Source: Streptomyces camelliae (GTDB taxonomy: Bacteria; Actinomycetota; Actinomycetes; Streptomycetales; Streptomycetaceae). From it: a stretch of 64,000 nt of DNA. This document shows positions 63,138-64,000 of the stretch, one piece after another. The stretch covers positions 3,658,001 to 3,722,000 of the forward strand of contig NZ_CP115300.1 in the NCBI RefSeq assembly GCF_027625935.1, written 5' to 3'. Under the pieces are notes generated by a model. It searched no databases. It was given only the letters and a program-made list of their open reading frames with translations, and was not told the DNA's origin. The position numbers were made by a program, and so were the translations under genes. Every line of letters begins with the position of its first letter. The stretch's first letter is position 1.

Positions 63138-64000
63138 GTGAACGACCTCGCTCTGCTGCTCACCCCCGAAGGCCGTGCCCTCCTCGACGAGGTCCAGGGC
63201 ACCGCACCGGCGGACGAACTCACCGTCGCCACCCGGCTGCGCCGCGACCACCCGGCCGAGCTGGTGTCGGCCGCGCTCGGCCAGGCCCGGCTGCGGCAGC
63301 GGGCGGCGGCGAAGTTCGGGGCGGCGGACGCCCGGCGGATGTACTTCACACCGAACGGGGTCGAGCAGTCGACACGGAGCAGCGTGGCGGCGTACCGCGC
63401 CGAACGGTTCAAGGCCCTCGGCGTGGCCTCGGTCGCCGACCTGTGCTGCGGGATCGGCGGGGACGCGATCGCGCTGGCCCGCGCCGGGATCCGGGTGCTC
63501 GCCGTGGACCGGGACCCGGTGACGGCGGCCGTGGCCCGCGCGAACGCCGACGCGCTGGGGCTCGGCGAGCTGATCGAGGTGCGCGAGGCCGATGTCACGG
63601 AGGTGGACACGGCCGGGTACGACGCCGTCTTCGTGGACCCGGCGAGGAGAGGGGGCCGGGGCCGGATCTTCGACCCGGAGGCCTACTCGCCGCCCCTGTC
63701 CTGGGCGGTCGGCGCGGCCCGTACGGCTCCCCGCGCCGCCCTGAAGATCGCCCCGGGCATCCCGCACGAGACGGTCCCCGCCGAGGCCGAGGCCGAGTGG
63801 ATCTCCGACGGCGGCGATGTGAAGGAGGCCGTGCTGTGGTTCGGGACCGGCGCGCCGGGCGCCGTACGGGCCACGCTGCTGCCCGGCCCGCGCACGCTGC
63901 TCGGCCGGGGGCTGCCGGACCCGGCGGTGCGCCCGGTGGGACGGTATCTGTACGAGCCGGACGGCGCGGTGATCCGGGCGCACCTGGTCGCGGAGGTGGC
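63138..64000 (+). CDS. Class I SAM-dependent methyltransferase (THUMP-like), truncated by window end
   Basis: At least 287 residues from GTG 63138; the 3' end is beyond the window. The SAM-binding motif V-A-D-L-C-C-G-I-G-G-D is near residue 97, followed by V-L-A-V-D-R-D-P and an F-V-D-P-A-R-R-G-G-R motif similar to the D/N-P-P-Y active-site of nucleic-acid methyltransferases. Arg-rich N-terminus and overall pattern match the actinobacterial THUMP-like methyltransferases, so an RNA substrate is likely. Possible leaderless mRNA from CACAAT (63126-63131). Confidence 0.87.
   Translation, partial: MNDLALLLTPEGRALLDEVQGTAPADELTVATRLRRDHPAELVSAALGQARLRQRAAAKFGAADARRMYFTPNGVEQSTRSSVAAYRAERFKALGVASVADLCCGIGGDAIALARAGIRVLAVDRDPVTAAVARANADALGLGELIEVREADVTEVDTAGYDAVFVDPARRGGRGRIFDPEAYSPPLSWAVGAARTAPRAALKIAPGIPHETVPAEAEAEWISDGGDVKEAVLWFGTGAPGAVRATLLPGPRTLLGRGLPDPAVRPVGRYLYEPDGAVIRAHLVAEV

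Overview
The window is a high-GC actinobacterial chromosome segment and almost certainly comes from Streptomyces. The evidence is developmental genes recognisable by sequence (bldM, whiD), a c-di-AMP (ydaO) riboswitch ahead of a NlpC/P60 hydrolase, twin CIRCE boxes before groES-groEL1, a block of Hanks-type Ser/Thr kinases, and strong GC3 bias. The order guaB3-guaB-ECF sigma-bldM-whiD-...-groEL1-groES corresponds to the mycobacterial guaB3-guaB2-sigD-whiB3-groEL1-groES neighbourhood.

Layout. (1) 1-7940: a divergent island made of MoxR AAA ATPase-DUF5682-VWA (minus) and SWIM zinc finger-DUF5691 (plus). The two arms are separated by a perfect 16-bp inverted repeat that forms two back-to-back matches to the PafBC/RecA-independent DNA-damage promoter. 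A third match lies directly before pcrA (11181-13688). (2) 7916-21033: icmB, a lipase, and cell-wall remodelling genes: an M23 peptidase, two RipA-like NlpC/P60 proteins (the first behind the riboswitch), a PspC-type histidine kinase with its response regulator, and a divergent PspC membrane protein. (3) 21121-28662: small membrane and DUF proteins, a class II aldolase, guaA, and chorismate mutase behind a Phe/Tyr-codon leader peptide with pause and terminator hairpins. (4) 28663-33232: a sortase-anchored LAxTG surface protein and an SSADH-GMC oxidoreductase operon with a 24-bp palindromic operator candidate. (5) 33380-45525: six consecutive Ser/Thr kinase-fold genes, one of them a clear pseudokinase with a ~385-residue insert in its activation segment and one an HRN variant. 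A decayed IS605-type TnpB with an intact right-end hairpin interrupts this block. (6) 45703-52679: glpD, a sugar-nucleotide dehydrogenase homologue lacking its catalytic Cys, a small membrane protein, guaB3 (Cys replaced by His) and guaB. (7) 52842-58840: an ECF sigma factor, bldM with an exact sigma-BldN-type promoter, whiD, LysR, MOSC, SDR and SnoaL-like genes. (8) 58929-62118: groEL1, groES and the first of two coupled polysaccharide deacetylase lipoproteins. (9) 62115-64000: the second deacetylase and a SAM methyltransferase cut by the window end.

Themes: the cell-wall hydrolases, PspC two-component pair, kinase block and bldM/whiD point to envelope remodelling and sporulation control. 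The MoxR/SWIM island and pcrA appear to share a DNA-damage promoter class. Coordinates and motifs were read directly from the sequence. Family names are from recall of conserved motifs, and no database search was run.
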